Shown here in pieces: positions 19,140-28,074 of a DNA stretch of 64,000 nucleotides (its first letter is position 1; every line of letters begins with the position of its first letter). The position numbers and the translations under genes were made by a program. This DNA is from Paenibacillus doosanensis (GTDB lineage Bacteria; Bacillota; Bacilli; Paenibacillales; NBRC-103111): NCBI RefSeq assembly GCF_025060755.1, contig NZ_JANYUY010000009.1:86040-150039 (forward strand), in the 5' to 3' direction. The notes beneath the pieces were generated by a model. It worked only from the letters and a program-made list of their open reading frames with translations, was not told the origin of the DNA and searched no databases.

Positions 19140-21455
19140 ATGAAGCGGACGGTGTTTATCCGCCTGTTGTTTCATTTGACGATCGCAATGGTCGTAATTA
19201 CTCTGCTTGTAGGCGCGCTTGTATACCGGTACACGAACATGATGCTTAAGGAAGAAGTGCTCGGCACCAATACGGAGCTGCTGGACCAAACGAGGAAAAT
19301 TGTCGAGCAGGCGCTCGGCGAGGTGCAGCAGATGGCCAGCTCGCTGGCGCTGAATTCCGAGGTGCAGAAATCGGTCTGGCTGCCGTGGAACTTGGAGGAA
19401 GAATACCGTTTTTTAAAAAGCACGAGCGATTTGTTTACAGACCGGATCAATTCCTCGAATTATTTGCATTCGATCTATTTGTACAGCGCGATTAATCAGA
19501 AACTGATTTTCGGCTCGGGAATTACCGACCTATCGGACTTCGCTTACCGCGAGGGACTGCAGCGGTTTCTCGGCAATCGAAGCGCTTCGGCTTGGGAGGC
19601 GGCCAGTCTGGATTCGGCGAGCGGGTCCGACAATGTCATTTCTTTCTACTTTACGGTTCCTATTCTCGATGTGCAGAAAAAAGGCGCGCTCCTGATCAAT
19701 TTGAAGGAGGACGTGCTCTATAACGCCGTCGTCAACACGAACAAGCGCAAACTCGGCAATGTCGCCATTTTGAATTCCGAGGGAGAGGTGCTCTCCTATA
19801 ACGACAAAGACCGGCTGCTGACCCGCTTTGACCAGGCGGATATCGAGCGTATCCAGCGGGAGAAGGAAGGCTATTTCATCGAAACGATAGGCGGGGTGCC
19901 TACGCTGGTGTCGTATATGACTTCTTCATTTAACGGCTGGGTCTATCTCACCTTGAACCCGTACGACGAAGTGTTTAAGCGTTCCAAGGAAGTGATCCGC
20001 ACCACGCTGATCATTTCGCTGATTGCGCTGCTGCTCGGCATTGTCTTGATGGTGCTCGTATCGCGGACGTATTACAGACCGGTTAAACGGATGGTTCAAG
20101 CCATTTCGGCCCATATGGACAAGCCTCTGCCCGGCGTGCCGTACAAGGACGAGTTCGGGTTTATCGGGGAATCGATCAATCATTTGTTTAACGAGAACGA
20201 GGAATTCAAAGCGAAGTTCCGCGGTCAGGAGATGATTCTGCGGGATCATGTGCTGGTGAACCTGCTGTCGGGCAAAGGGACGGACCCCGATGAGATGCTT
20301 CGCCAGCTGCAGTATTATCAGCTTGGACTGGACCCGGAGCAGTTTATTGTGCTGGTCGTGCGAATTCATTTGGAAGAAGCCGGCGACGCATCGGAGAACG
20401 CGGAACAGGTCCGCAACCTGATGCATTTTCAAATCCGTACGATTTGCGAGGAAACGATGGCCGCTTACGGCAAGGGCGTATATGTCAGCCAATTCCATAA
20501 GCATGATGTGATAATTATGAATACAGGTCAGTGGGAGGAGCTTAATCAGGCGCTGGAAAAGGCCAAGGAGCTTGCTCACCGGATGATCGCCGGGGTTACG
20601 GGGCAAATGGAGGGAGTCGCCTTGACCGTAGGAATCGGCGGCAATTACCGCAAAGTATCCGACATCTCGCTGTCGTATAACGAAGCGGTAGAGGCGCTGT
20701 TGTACGAACAGCTCGCCGGCGTAGGCAGTATTTTATCCATTCACGATATGCAGGTGAACCGCGCCAGCCGCAATCGCTTTATCGCCTATCGGAATCAGGT
20801 GGACAAGCTGCTCGCCGATCTGAAGACCGGCAGTCTGGATAAGGCGCTGCAAACGAAGGATCAAATTATCGATCAGCTGCATCGCGATACGCAGTTCGGC
20901 TTCTCCTACAAGCATATGATGCTGACGCATCTGCTCAATTCTCTGGTTGCGGTGCGGGTGGAGCTCGTGCAGAAGGACGATTCGCATGAAGAGGAGCGGC
21001 GATGGTACGCCGATTTTGCCAAACTGCAAAATTTGGATGAGATCCGCGGCTGGATCGGCCTCGTTCTGGAGCAAACGGCGGGGGAGCTTCAAAGCAAAAG
21101 GGAGAACAAAAACGTCGAGGTCATTGAGAAGCTGGTCGATTATATCCGGCAGCATTACCGCGAGCCGATCGGTTTGCAGACGTTGGCGGATCTGGTGTTC
21201 ATGAACGGCAACTATTTGTCCAAAGTGTTCAAAGAGGTTACCGGCCAGACTTTTATGGATTTCTTAACGGAAATTCGTTTCGCAGAGGCTTGCCGGATGC
21301 TGGACGATACGGAACGCAATATTAATGAAATCGCCGAGCTCACCGGCTTCGGGCAGAAGCAGAACCTGATCCGCACCTTTAAAAAAATGACAGGTCAGAC
21401 TCCGACAGAATACCGAAATCGCGAGGTCATGGAGCGGTTGAACGAGGAAAACTGA
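19140..21455 (+). CDS. Membrane-anchored AraC-family regulator (YesS-like)
   Basis: A 771-residue protein with a membrane helix near residues 10-30, an extracytoplasmic sensor domain of Cache type to about 285, a second helix near 285-305 (TTLIISLIALLLGIVLMVLV), and a HAMP-like linker. The C-terminal AraC DNA-binding domain includes IGLQTLADLVFMNGNYLSKV, then FKEVTGQTF and IAELTGFGQKQNLIRTFKK. It resembles YesS-type regulators that sense carbohydrate outside the cell and act directly at nearby promoters. The LplB-like permease gene starts 158 bases downstream, so this is very probably the local regulator of the importer and sulfatase. Confidence 0.9.
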   Translation: MKRTVFIRLLFHLTIAMVVITLLVGALVYRYTNMMLKEEVLGTNTELLDQTRKIVEQALGEVQQMASSLALNSEVQKSVWLPWNLEEEYRFLKSTSDLFTDRINSSNYLHSIYLYSAINQKLIFGSGITDLSDFAYREGLQRFLGNRSASAWEAASLDSASGSDNVISFYFTVPILDVQKKGALLINLKEDVLYNAVVNTNKRKLGNVAILNSEGEVLSYNDKDRLLTRFDQADIERIQREKEGYFIETIGGVPTLVSYMTSSFNGWVYLTLNPYDEVFKRSKEVIRTTLIISLIALLLGIVLMVLVSRTYYRPVKRMVQAISAHMDKPLPGVPYKDEFGFIGESINHLFNENEEFKAKFRGQEMILRDHVLVNLLSGKGTDPDEMLRQLQYYQLGLDPEQFIVLVVRIHLEEAGDASENAEQVRNLMHFQIRTICEETMAAYGKGVYVSQFHKHDVIIMNTGQWEELNQALEKAKELAHRMIAGVTGQMEGVALTVGIGGNYRKVSDISLSYNEAVEALLYEQLAGVGSILSIHDMQVNRASRNRFIAYRNQVDKLLADLKTGSLDKALQTKDQIIDQLHRDTQFGFSYKHMMLTHLLNSLVAVRVELVQKDDSHEEERRWYADFAKLQNLDEIRGWIGLVLEQTAGELQSKRENKNVEVIEKLVDYIRQHYREPIGLQTLADLVFMNGNYLSKVFKEVTGQTFMDFLTEIRFAEACRMLDDTERNINEIAELTGFGQKQNLIRTFKKMTGQTPTEYRNREVMERLNEEN

Positions 21456-21457
21456 AC

Positions 21458-21486
21458 GATTGATACCAATCCGATCGATTGATACC
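21458..21486 (+). promoter_or_regulatory. Direct repeat upstream of the importer genes
   Basis: CGATTGATACC occurs twice (21458-21468 and 21476-21486) with an 18-base period, between the AraC regulator gene and the first permease gene. AraC proteins often bind direct repeats, though 18 bases is not a whole number of helix turns. The role is unproven. Confidence 0.35.
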
Positions 21487-21612
21487 GGGCCAATGGCGAC
21501 GGATGAAACCGTTATCTAATATTGAAGCTTGAGCGCTCCCGCGTTTTCTTACTATGATGAGGTTGTTCCCAAGCCAAGGGATAACATAGAAGAGAGGAAG
21601 GGGGTCTTAAGC

Positions 21613-22563
21613 ATGGCTGTATCGGCGACTACGATTCAGACCAAAGCGGCGGTTCGCAAACGAACTTTATGGAAGCGCATACTTGCAAGCCGCTATTTGT
21701 ACTTGATGCTGCTGCCGGCGATCGTTTACTACGGTTTGTTTCATTATTACCCGATGTACGGGGCTCTGATCGCATTCAAGCAATTCAGTATCACGAAGGG
21801 GATCATGGGGAGTCCGTGGGCAGGCTTCAAGCATTTCGAGTACTTGTTCGGTCTGGATAAGTTCTGGCAGGTGTTCTGGAATACGATCATCATTAGTTTG
21901 TACCGGCTCGTATTCGGGTTTCCGCTGCCGCTGGTGATGGCTATTCTGCTGAATGAAGCGAGGAAACTGGCGTTTAAGCGGACGGTGCAGACGATCGTGT
22001 ATTTGCCGCACTTTATTTCCTGGGTGATCATGGGAGGCTTGCTGATCAGTCTGCTGTCCACCGACAGCGGAGTCGTCAACAATGTCATCCGATCGTTCGG
22101 AGGAGAACCGGTCGGCTTTCTGACCGATGAGCGCTATTTCCGCAGCACGTTGGTATGGTCGATGATCTGGAAAGAGTTCGGATGGAATACGATCATATAT
22201 ATGGCAGCGCTTTCAGGAGTGAATCCGCAGCTGTATGAAGCCGCATTGATGGACGGCGCGAACCGTTTCAGACAAATTTGGCATATTACGCTGCCGTCGA
22301 TTCGCGGGACGATTGTCATTTTGCTCATCTTAAGAATCGGCAGTCTGATGGAGGCCGGCTTCGAGCAAATTTTCGTGCTGTATCACACCGGGGTGTACAA
22401 TGTGGCGGACATTATCGACACGTATGTATACCGGATCGGGCTGACGGAAGGACGGTTCAGCATCGCTGCGGCGGTCGGATTGTTCAAGTCGGCGATCAAC
22501 TTCGTCCTGCTCGTTATAGCCAACCGGCTGTCGAGAATGATGGGAGAACAAGGAATTTATTAA
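21613..22563 (+). CDS. Oligosaccharide ABC importer permease (LplB-like)
   Basis: A 316-residue integral membrane subunit with about six helices, of the LplB/YtcP-partner type found in CUT1 importers of Paenibacillus. The ATPase-contact EAA loop reads EAALMDGANRFRQIWHITLP. ATG 21613 is preferred over an in-frame start at 21529 because AGGAAGGGGGT precedes it and MAVSATT begins a normal N-terminus. It forms an operon with the second permease (15-base gap) and the binding lipoprotein. No ATPase gene is present; a shared MsmX-type ATPase elsewhere is expected. Confidence 0.9.
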   Translation: MAVSATTIQTKAAVRKRTLWKRILASRYLYLMLLPAIVYYGLFHYYPMYGALIAFKQFSITKGIMGSPWAGFKHFEYLFGLDKFWQVFWNTIIISLYRLVFGFPLPLVMAILLNEARKLAFKRTVQTIVYLPHFISWVIMGGLLISLLSTDSGVVNNVIRSFGGEPVGFLTDERYFRSTLVWSMIWKEFGWNTIIYMAALSGVNPQLYEAALMDGANRFRQIWHITLPSIRGTIVILLILRIGSLMEAGFEQIFVLYHTGVYNVADIIDTYVYRIGLTEGRFSIAAAVGLFKSAINFVLLVIANRLSRMMGEQGIY

Positions 22564-22578
22564 TTCAGGGGGATTCAT

Positions 22579-23445
22579 ATGGCACATTCCGGTTGGGGCA
22601 GCAGGCTGTTCGACGGCCTGAACGTCATCCTTCTATCGCTGGTTGCGCTGCTGACGCTGTATCCGTTCTGGGATTCGCTCATCGTGTCCATCACGCCGCT
22701 GAACGAAAGCGCCGCCGCCAGCGTTCATTTGTACCCGAAGACAATTACGCTTGAAGCCTACCAATACTTGCTGAAGCTGGAGCAGCTGTGGACTTCTTAT
22801 AAGATTAGTATTCTTATTACAATACTTGGAACTGTAATCAGTATGCTGGCAACGACACTGGCCGCTTACGCGCTTTCGAAGAAGGATCTTCCGGGCGTTC
22901 GCCCTATTATGTTCGCTATCGTCTTTACGATGATGTTCAGCGGCGGCATTATTCCGAATTATCTTGTCGTCAAGCAGCTAGGTATGCTCAATTCCGTATG
23001 GGCGATGATGATTCCGGCAGCTATTCAAACGTATAATCTGATTATTATGCGCAGCTTTTTCGCATCCGTTCCCGAGAGCTTGGAGGAGTCCGCCAAAATC
23101 GACGGCTGCAACGACTTCGGCATTTTGCTGCGGATTGTTATCCCGCTTTCCATGCCGGCTATCGCTACGATCTCGCTTTTTTATGCGGTGACGAAGTGGA
23201 ATGAGTTTTTTACAGCCGTTATGTATATAACGGACAAGGATATATGGCCTCTGCAGTTGTTCCTGCGCTCTATGCTGATCGATAACGAAGCGGCGTTCCA
23301 ATCGGGCGGAGACAGTCCGTTCCTGCTCGGTCAATCGATCAAAATGGCCACTATTATGATATCCGCCATTCCGGTGATGATGATCTATCCGTTTTTTCAA
23401 CGGTTTTTCGTGCAAGGGGTTACATTGGGCGCAGTCAAAGAATAG
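22579..23445 (+). CDS. Oligosaccharide ABC importer permease (LplC/YtcP-like)
   Basis: A 288-residue second permease with about six membrane helices, including LNVILLSLVALLTLYPFWDS near the N-terminus. The EAA loop reads EESAKIDGCNDFGILLRIVI, and the C-terminus IYPFFQRFFVQGVTLGAVKE is typical of this subfamily. RBS AGGGGGATTCAT precedes ATG 22579. It pairs with the upstream permease to form the membrane channel. The binding protein gene starts 37 bases later. Confidence 0.92.
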   Translation: MAHSGWGSRLFDGLNVILLSLVALLTLYPFWDSLIVSITPLNESAAASVHLYPKTITLEAYQYLLKLEQLWTSYKISILITILGTVISMLATTLAAYALSKKDLPGVRPIMFAIVFTMMFSGGIIPNYLVVKQLGMLNSVWAMMIPAAIQTYNLIIMRSFFASVPESLEESAKIDGCNDFGILLRIVIPLSMPAIATISLFYAVTKWNEFFTAVMYITDKDIWPLQLFLRSMLIDNEAAFQSGGDSPFLLGQSIKMATIMISAIPVMMIYPFFQRFFVQGVTLGAVKE

Positions 23446-23482
23446 CCCGCAAATGCATGTACTTATGGGGGAGGATATGATA

Positions 23483-25018
23483 ATGAACGTTTGGAAAAAA
23501 GGAATGCTCGTTACGCTTACGGCCGTGCTGCCGTTGTCGGCGGCGGCATGCAGCAGCGGGGGAACGGATACGAAGCAAGCGGGAGACGGCAAGTCGAGCG
23601 ATAAGCCGACCAAGATCGTATTCCTGACGCCCGGCGACAACGCTGCCATGGGGATTAAGTCCGGCGATCGGATCGTGGCGGAGATCAATAAGCGTCTGAA
23701 CATCGATCTCGAAGTGAAGTTCGTTCCGGAGAACGGATACGAGAAAATCAACGTCGCTATGGCTACCGGCGACCTGCCCGATGTAGTGACGATCAATTAT
23801 CCGTCGCCGTCGCTCAATCAATGGATCGACGAAGGGATGCTGGTCCCGCTGAACGATTATTTGCCGTCCATGCCTACGATTAAGGAGAAGCTCGATAAAA
23901 ATTTGCAATGGACGGCGGTCAACGGCAAATATTACGGATACCCGTTCATTGAAGAGCGCGCCAATACGGCGTTGACTTACCGGGCCGATTGGCTTGACAC
24001 CTTGGGGCTTAAACCGCCAAAGACGCTGGACGAGTTTTATCAGACGTTGAAGGCCATCGCGACCAAGGACCCGGACAAAAACGGGAAAAACGATACGTAC
24101 GGATTGACAGGCCAGAAGAGCACCGGCTTTAATACTTCGTTCAACTTCGTCTTCTATGCTTACGGGATGCCGCACGGCGATTGGGTGCTCGATGATGCGG
24201 GCAAGGTCGTGCCGATCTTCGAGCACCCGGCGTTCAAGCAGGGGGTTCAATATTTGCGCAAGCTGTGGGACGAGAAGCTGATCGATCCGGAATTTTTACT
24301 TAACGATACGCAGCAGCGCGAGCAAAAGTTTTATCAAGGCAAGGTAGGATTTATGGCGGCTCCATTATTCCGTCACGTCAACAGAATCGAGACGAGCCTG
24401 CAAAAGGTGAATCCGGAAGGCAAGCTCGGTTACTCCGCTCCGCCGGCAGGTCCCGACGGCAAGAGCGGGATGAACATTGCGGCTAAGACCGGCTTATTCA
24501 CGGCCGTCACGAAAAATGCGAAAAATCCGGAAAAAGCGGCGAAGTTCATTGAGTTCATGCTGTCCAAGGAAGGGCGCGACCTGCTGGAGCTGGGTATCGA
24601 AGGCGTACATTACACGAAGCAAGGGGACAAAATCAACTATAACGAGGAAGAACGGGCCAAAGACGGGTTCGCCTCCAACGGCTGGGCGCATCCGCTGGCT
24701 TGGGGCAGCGTGATCTGGCCGCTCGGAGAATACTATTTGCCGCAGACGGAGCCTCAGGCCGATCGGGCCAGAGAGTCGGCGGACATTGCAACGAAAAGTA
24801 TAGTTCCGAACTTGATCAATACGACCACACCCGAGGAAGTGGAAATGAGCGGCGTGCTGGGCGAACTGCTCAATCAATATTATATCGAAATGATTACCGG
24901 CAAACGCGACATTGATGCCGGACTGACGGAACTGTCCAAAAAATGGCGGGATCAAGGCGGCAATAAAGTGCTGGACGCCGTCAACAAAGCGTATCAGGCG
25001 CAGCAAAGCAAGAAGTAG
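23483..25018 (+). CDS. Oligosaccharide-binding lipoprotein (LplA-like)
   Basis: A 511-residue extracellular solute-binding protein, family 1. The signal peptide MNVWKKGMLVTLTAVLPL runs into a lipobox (LSAAAC), giving a diacylglyceryl-anchored receptor. ATG 23483 follows GGGGGAGGATATGATA; an earlier in-frame ATG at 23453 has no RBS. The large size fits receptors for oligosaccharides. It delivers ligand to the two upstream permeases. A terminator lies between it and the sulfatase, so sulfatase expression may be lower or partly separate. Confidence 0.9.
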   Translation: MNVWKKGMLVTLTAVLPLSAAACSSGGTDTKQAGDGKSSDKPTKIVFLTPGDNAAMGIKSGDRIVAEINKRLNIDLEVKFVPENGYEKINVAMATGDLPDVVTINYPSPSLNQWIDEGMLVPLNDYLPSMPTIKEKLDKNLQWTAVNGKYYGYPFIEERANTALTYRADWLDTLGLKPPKTLDEFYQTLKAIATKDPDKNGKNDTYGLTGQKSTGFNTSFNFVFYAYGMPHGDWVLDDAGKVVPIFEHPAFKQGVQYLRKLWDEKLIDPEFLLNDTQQREQKFYQGKVGFMAAPLFRHVNRIETSLQKVNPEGKLGYSAPPAGPDGKSGMNIAAKTGLFTAVTKNAKNPEKAAKFIEFMLSKEGRDLLELGIEGVHYTKQGDKINYNEEERAKDGFASNGWAHPLAWGSVIWPLGEYYLPQTEPQADRARESADIATKSIVPNLINTTTPEEVEMSGVLGELLNQYYIEMITGKRDIDAGLTELSKKWRDQGGNKVLDAVNKAYQAQQSKK

Positions 25019-25025
25019 GAGGGGC

Positions 25026-25054
25026 GGAAGGCTGCAGGGGCGGCCTTCCTTTTC
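25026..25054 (+). terminator. Terminator between binding protein and sulfatase genes
   Basis: GGAAGGC pairs with GCCTTCC around TGCAGGGGCG, followed by TTTTC. The T-tract is short, so read-through into the sulfatase gene is possible. Confidence 0.65.
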
Positions 25055-25088
25055 ATGTCCCAAGCCGATATAACGAGGAGGAATTAAG

Positions 25089-26519
25089 ATGAATTCATTC
25101 GCTGCTTCGGAGAACAGCCGGCCTCATATCGTATTTATTCTTACGGACGATCAGGGAGCGTGGGCGCTTGGCTGCGCCGGCAACGACGAGATTCGGACGC
25201 CCAACCTGGACAGATTAGCCGCAGAGGGAACGCGGTTTTCCAACTTTTTTTGCACTTCTCCGGTTTGCTCTCCGGCCAGGGCGTCGCTGCTTACAGGAAG
25301 AATTCCTTCCCAGCACGGGGTCCATGACTGGATTCGGGGAGGCAATATCGGGGAACGGCCGATCGCCTATTTGCAGGGCCAGCCGGCGTATACCGAGATG
25401 TTGGCGGACAACGGGTATGTATGCGGGCTGAGCGGCAAATGGCATCTCGGCGACAGCATGCAGCCGCAAAAGGGCTTCAGTCACTGGTATGTGCATCAGA
25501 CCGGAGGCAGCGCCTACTATGATGCGCCGATGATCCGCGACGGCAAGCTGATCCAAGAGCCCGGATATTTGACCGACGTCATTACGGACGATGCGCTGCA
25601 GTTTCTGGAGGGGCGGTCCGGCGAAGAGCAGGGGCCGTTCTACTTAAGCGTCCATTATACGGCGCCCCACAGCCCGTGGATCGACAACCATCCGCAGCAA
25701 TATGTAGACTTGTACGAGGATTGCGCCTTCGACAGCTGCCCGCAGGAGCCGAAGCATCCATGGGCGATCCCGACGGCCCCGTGGTCGGACAATCAGCGGG
25801 AAAACCTGAAGGGCTATTTCGCAGCGGTGACGGCGATGGACCGGAACGTCGGGCGCATTCTGGATAAGCTGGAGCAGCTCGGCATCCGCGATCAGACGCT
25901 CGTGTGCTTCTTAAGCGACAACGGCTTCAACTGCGGACACCACGGCATATGGGGCAAAGGCAACGGCACGTTTCCGCAAAATATGTACGATACGTCGGTA
26001 AAAGTACCGGCGATCTTTAGCCAGCCGGGCCGCATCCCGCAGGGGCGCGTCTGTGACGGTCTGGTCAGCGGTTACGATTTCATGCCGACGCTGCTGGATT
26101 ACGTCGGGCTGGACAATCCGGAGGCGGAGCGCCTGCCGGGCACGAGCTTCCTTCCGCTGCTGCTCGGCGAAGCGGAGCAAAACCGCGAAGATGTCGTCAT
26201 CTTCGACGAATACGGTCCGGTGCGGATGATCCGCACGCGCGAGTGGAAGTACGTTCATCGCTATCCGTACGGACCGCATGAGCTGTACCATCTGGCGAGC
26301 GACCCGGATGAGCGGGTCAACCGCATCGACGACGCTTCGGCACAGGAGCAGCTGGCGAGGCTTAAGGCGAAGCTGGAGCGCTGGTTCGTCCGCTACGCCG
26401 ATCCGGCTCGCGACGGGACGCGGGAGCCGGTCACCGGCTACGGACAGCTGGAGCTGGCCGGCCCGGACGGAGAGGGCAGGCCTTCTTATTTTGCCGGAGA
26501 AGCCCCCAAGCCGAGCTAA
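25089..26519 (+). CDS. Cys-type sulfatase
   Basis: A 476-residue sulfatase that would remove sulfate esters from a carbohydrate. The modification motif is C60-S-P-A-R in PVCSPARASLLTG, where the Cys must become formylglycine. Metal-binding D20 and D21 lie in FILTDDQGAWALG, and FLSDNGFNCGHHGIWGKG carries further ligands. There is no signal peptide, so it acts in the cytosol on imported sugar, consistent with the importer genes upstream. RBS GAGGAGGAATTAAG precedes ATG 25089. No maturation enzyme (anSME or FGE) is in the window. Confidence 0.9.
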   Translation: MNSFAASENSRPHIVFILTDDQGAWALGCAGNDEIRTPNLDRLAAEGTRFSNFFCTSPVCSPARASLLTGRIPSQHGVHDWIRGGNIGERPIAYLQGQPAYTEMLADNGYVCGLSGKWHLGDSMQPQKGFSHWYVHQTGGSAYYDAPMIRDGKLIQEPGYLTDVITDDALQFLEGRSGEEQGPFYLSVHYTAPHSPWIDNHPQQYVDLYEDCAFDSCPQEPKHPWAIPTAPWSDNQRENLKGYFAAVTAMDRNVGRILDKLEQLGIRDQTLVCFLSDNGFNCGHHGIWGKGNGTFPQNMYDTSVKVPAIFSQPGRIPQGRVCDGLVSGYDFMPTLLDYVGLDNPEAERLPGTSFLPLLLGEAEQNREDVVIFDEYGPVRMIRTREWKYVHRYPYGPHELYHLASDPDERVNRIDDASAQEQLARLKAKLERWFVRYADPARDGTREPVTGYGQLELAGPDGEGRPSYFAGEAPKPS

Positions 26520-26547
26520 GCCGAGCGGAAGGCAGGACTGGTTTATA

Positions 26548-26576
26548 TTGACAAAAACGCGGTGAAAACTTATTAT
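26548..26576 (+). promoter_or_regulatory. SigA-type promoter of the carbamoyltransferase gene
   Basis: TTGACA (26548-26553) and TATTAT (26571-26576) are separated by exactly 17 bases. The ARG boxes at 26574-26611 overlap the -10 and the start region, a layout suited to repression. Confidence 0.85.
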
Positions 26577-26611
26577 GTATAAATATTCATTAACTATTAT
26601 ATTTATGCATA
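26574..26611. promoter_or_regulatory. Tandem ARG boxes (ArgR/AhrC operator)
   Basis: Box 1, TATGTATAAATATTCATT (26574-26591), matches 17 of 18 positions of the W-N-TGAAT-W4-ATTCA-N-W consensus. Box 2, CTATTATATTTATGCATA (26594-26611), matches about 13 of 18 and follows after 2 bases. ArgR hexamers normally bind two such boxes spaced by 2-3 bases. This links the downstream gene to arginine control. Confidence 0.8.
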
Positions 26612-26627
26612 ATAGGAGGTTGCAGCG

Positions 26628-27542
26628 ATGAGTCATTTGATATCTTTGCAGGAATTCGACCGGGAGACGCTCTATTCGATCATCGAGCGCGGGCTCGATA
26701 TCAAGAGGAATCCACGGAAGTTCGACCATGCTTGCGAAAGAACCGGCCTGCTGATGCTGTTTCAGAAAACGTCGACTCGAACGAGTCTGTCATTTCAGTC
26801 GGGAATGGGGCAGATGGGCGGGTATACGGTGAATATGGATTGGGATGCGAGCAATTTCAGTCTCTCGCCGATCCGTTACGAGGCGCGGTATGTTTCCAGA
26901 AATTGCGATCTGATCGTGGTCAGGCTGAAGAAGCATGCCGATTTGCTGGAGCTTGCCGAGTATTCCCGCGTGCCGGTCATTAACGGCTGCTGCGATAAGT
27001 ATCATCCTTGCCAAGCGTTGGCGGACTTGATGACGATCTATGAGGTCAGCGGGACTTTTTCCGGGATTACGGTCACGTATGTCGGCATTCACAATAATGT
27101 AGCCAATTCGCTTACGGCGGGCTGTGTCGTGCTCGGCGTGAAGCTGCTGCTCGTTACGCCTATCGTCAACGAAGCTTCCTGGGATGAAGCGCTGATGCAG
27201 AAGGCGCTGCGCAGCGGTTATGTGGAACGGGTCGGCAGCTTGGCCGAGGCCGTTCCGCGCTCCCAATTCGTGTATACCGACACATGGATCGACATGGAAT
27301 TTTTTGACGATCCGCAGTATCAGGAGGAGAAACGGCACAGAATACAGACGATGAGCCCGCTGCAGATCAATCCGCGCAATCTCGGCGGACACACTCCTTA
27401 TATTATGCACGATATGCCGATCCACCCCGGATTGGAGATCGACGAGAGCTGTATCGAATCGGAGCGTTCGATCATTTATCAGCAGGCCGAGAACAGGATG
27501 CATGTCCAGAAAAGCTTGATGCTTCATCTGCTCCAAAAGTAA
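26628..27542 (+). CDS. Carbamoyltransferase of the ornithine/aspartate family, atypical acceptor site
   Basis: A 304-residue transcarbamylase. The carbamoyl-phosphate site is intact: STRT at 49-52 and HPCQALAD from H126. The ornithine-binding motifs are not standard. The D-x-x-x-S-M-G loop reads DTWIDME (218-224) and the H-C-L-P loop reads HDMP (261-264). The enzyme therefore probably carbamoylates an amine other than ornithine, or binds it differently. RBS ATAGGAGG precedes ATG 26628. The ARG-box promoter ties it to arginine status. It may be annotated simply as ornithine carbamoyltransferase; the motif changes argue for caution. Confidence 0.82.
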   Translation: MSHLISLQEFDRETLYSIIERGLDIKRNPRKFDHACERTGLLMLFQKTSTRTSLSFQSGMGQMGGYTVNMDWDASNFSLSPIRYEARYVSRNCDLIVVRLKKHADLLELAEYSRVPVINGCCDKYHPCQALADLMTIYEVSGTFSGITVTYVGIHNNVANSLTAGCVVLGVKLLLVTPIVNEASWDEALMQKALRSGYVERVGSLAEAVPRSQFVYTDTWIDMEFFDDPQYQEEKRHRIQTMSPLQINPRNLGGHTPYIMHDMPIHPGLEIDESCIESERSIIYQQAENRMHVQKSLMLHLLQK

Positions 27543-27587
27543 CAGCTTTCTTTGACTGCCTAAGAGTAAGGTAAAAGTAACTTTTTT

Positions 27588-27620
27588 GACCTCGCTCTAT
27601 GAGGCCGTCTTGCTTTTTAT
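27588..27620 (+). terminator. Possible terminator after the carbamoyltransferase
   Basis: GACCTC pairs imperfectly with GAGGCC across GCTCTAT. A CTTTTT run follows seven bases later. The pairing is short, so confidence is modest. The remaining 277 bases to 27897 show no gene. Confidence 0.45.
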
Positions 27621-27897
27621 ATATGGAAAATATAGGATTGTGCTTTCCCCACAAGAACAGCTCTGAGCTGGTGCTCAGCAATCATCCGGAAATACGCTGA
27701 ATTAGCCCCCCGTTTGCAACTGAATCCGGCCATGCGGCCGTAATGAAAGCATCTGACGGAACGGACCAACAAAAGTTCTTAGCACTCGACAAAACTTCCT
27801 ATGTTCATCAATCTCTTAACTCTATAAAATAAAAGATAATGATCCGTATTCGGCATAAGCCACATCATTTTCATAGTTTGGATAGGGGGCATAGGGG

Positions 27898-28074
27898 ATG
27901 GCTAAGCAGTCGTCGGGCAAAGCTTTGTTGAACAAGTATTTTGAGGAAGATACTCATACGCTGTTGAATTTAATAGAAAGCATGAGCGAGAAGTACCCAA
28001 CGGACAGCGAACAATGGAAAAAGCTGAACTCGATATGGGTTTCGACCGAAACGGTGAGGGAATGCCATGATTGA
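27898..28074 (+). CDS. Small hypothetical protein (58 residues), first of an overlapping pair
   Basis: An open frame of 58 residues beginning MAKQSSGKALLNKYFEED and ending in VRECHD. It is charged, soluble and probably helical. RBS ATAGGGG lies just before ATG 27898. Its last 8 bases overlap the start of the next small gene, a sign of translational coupling. I do not recognise the family. Codon usage resembles neighbouring genes. Confidence 0.55.
   Translation: MAKQSSGKALLNKYFEEDTHTLLNLIESMSEKYPTDSEQWKKLNSIWVSTETVRECHD

Noticed and set aside
26628..27542. Naming the carbamoyltransferase argF
   Set aside because: The overall fold fits, but both ornithine-binding loops are changed, so a specific symbol would overstate the evidence.
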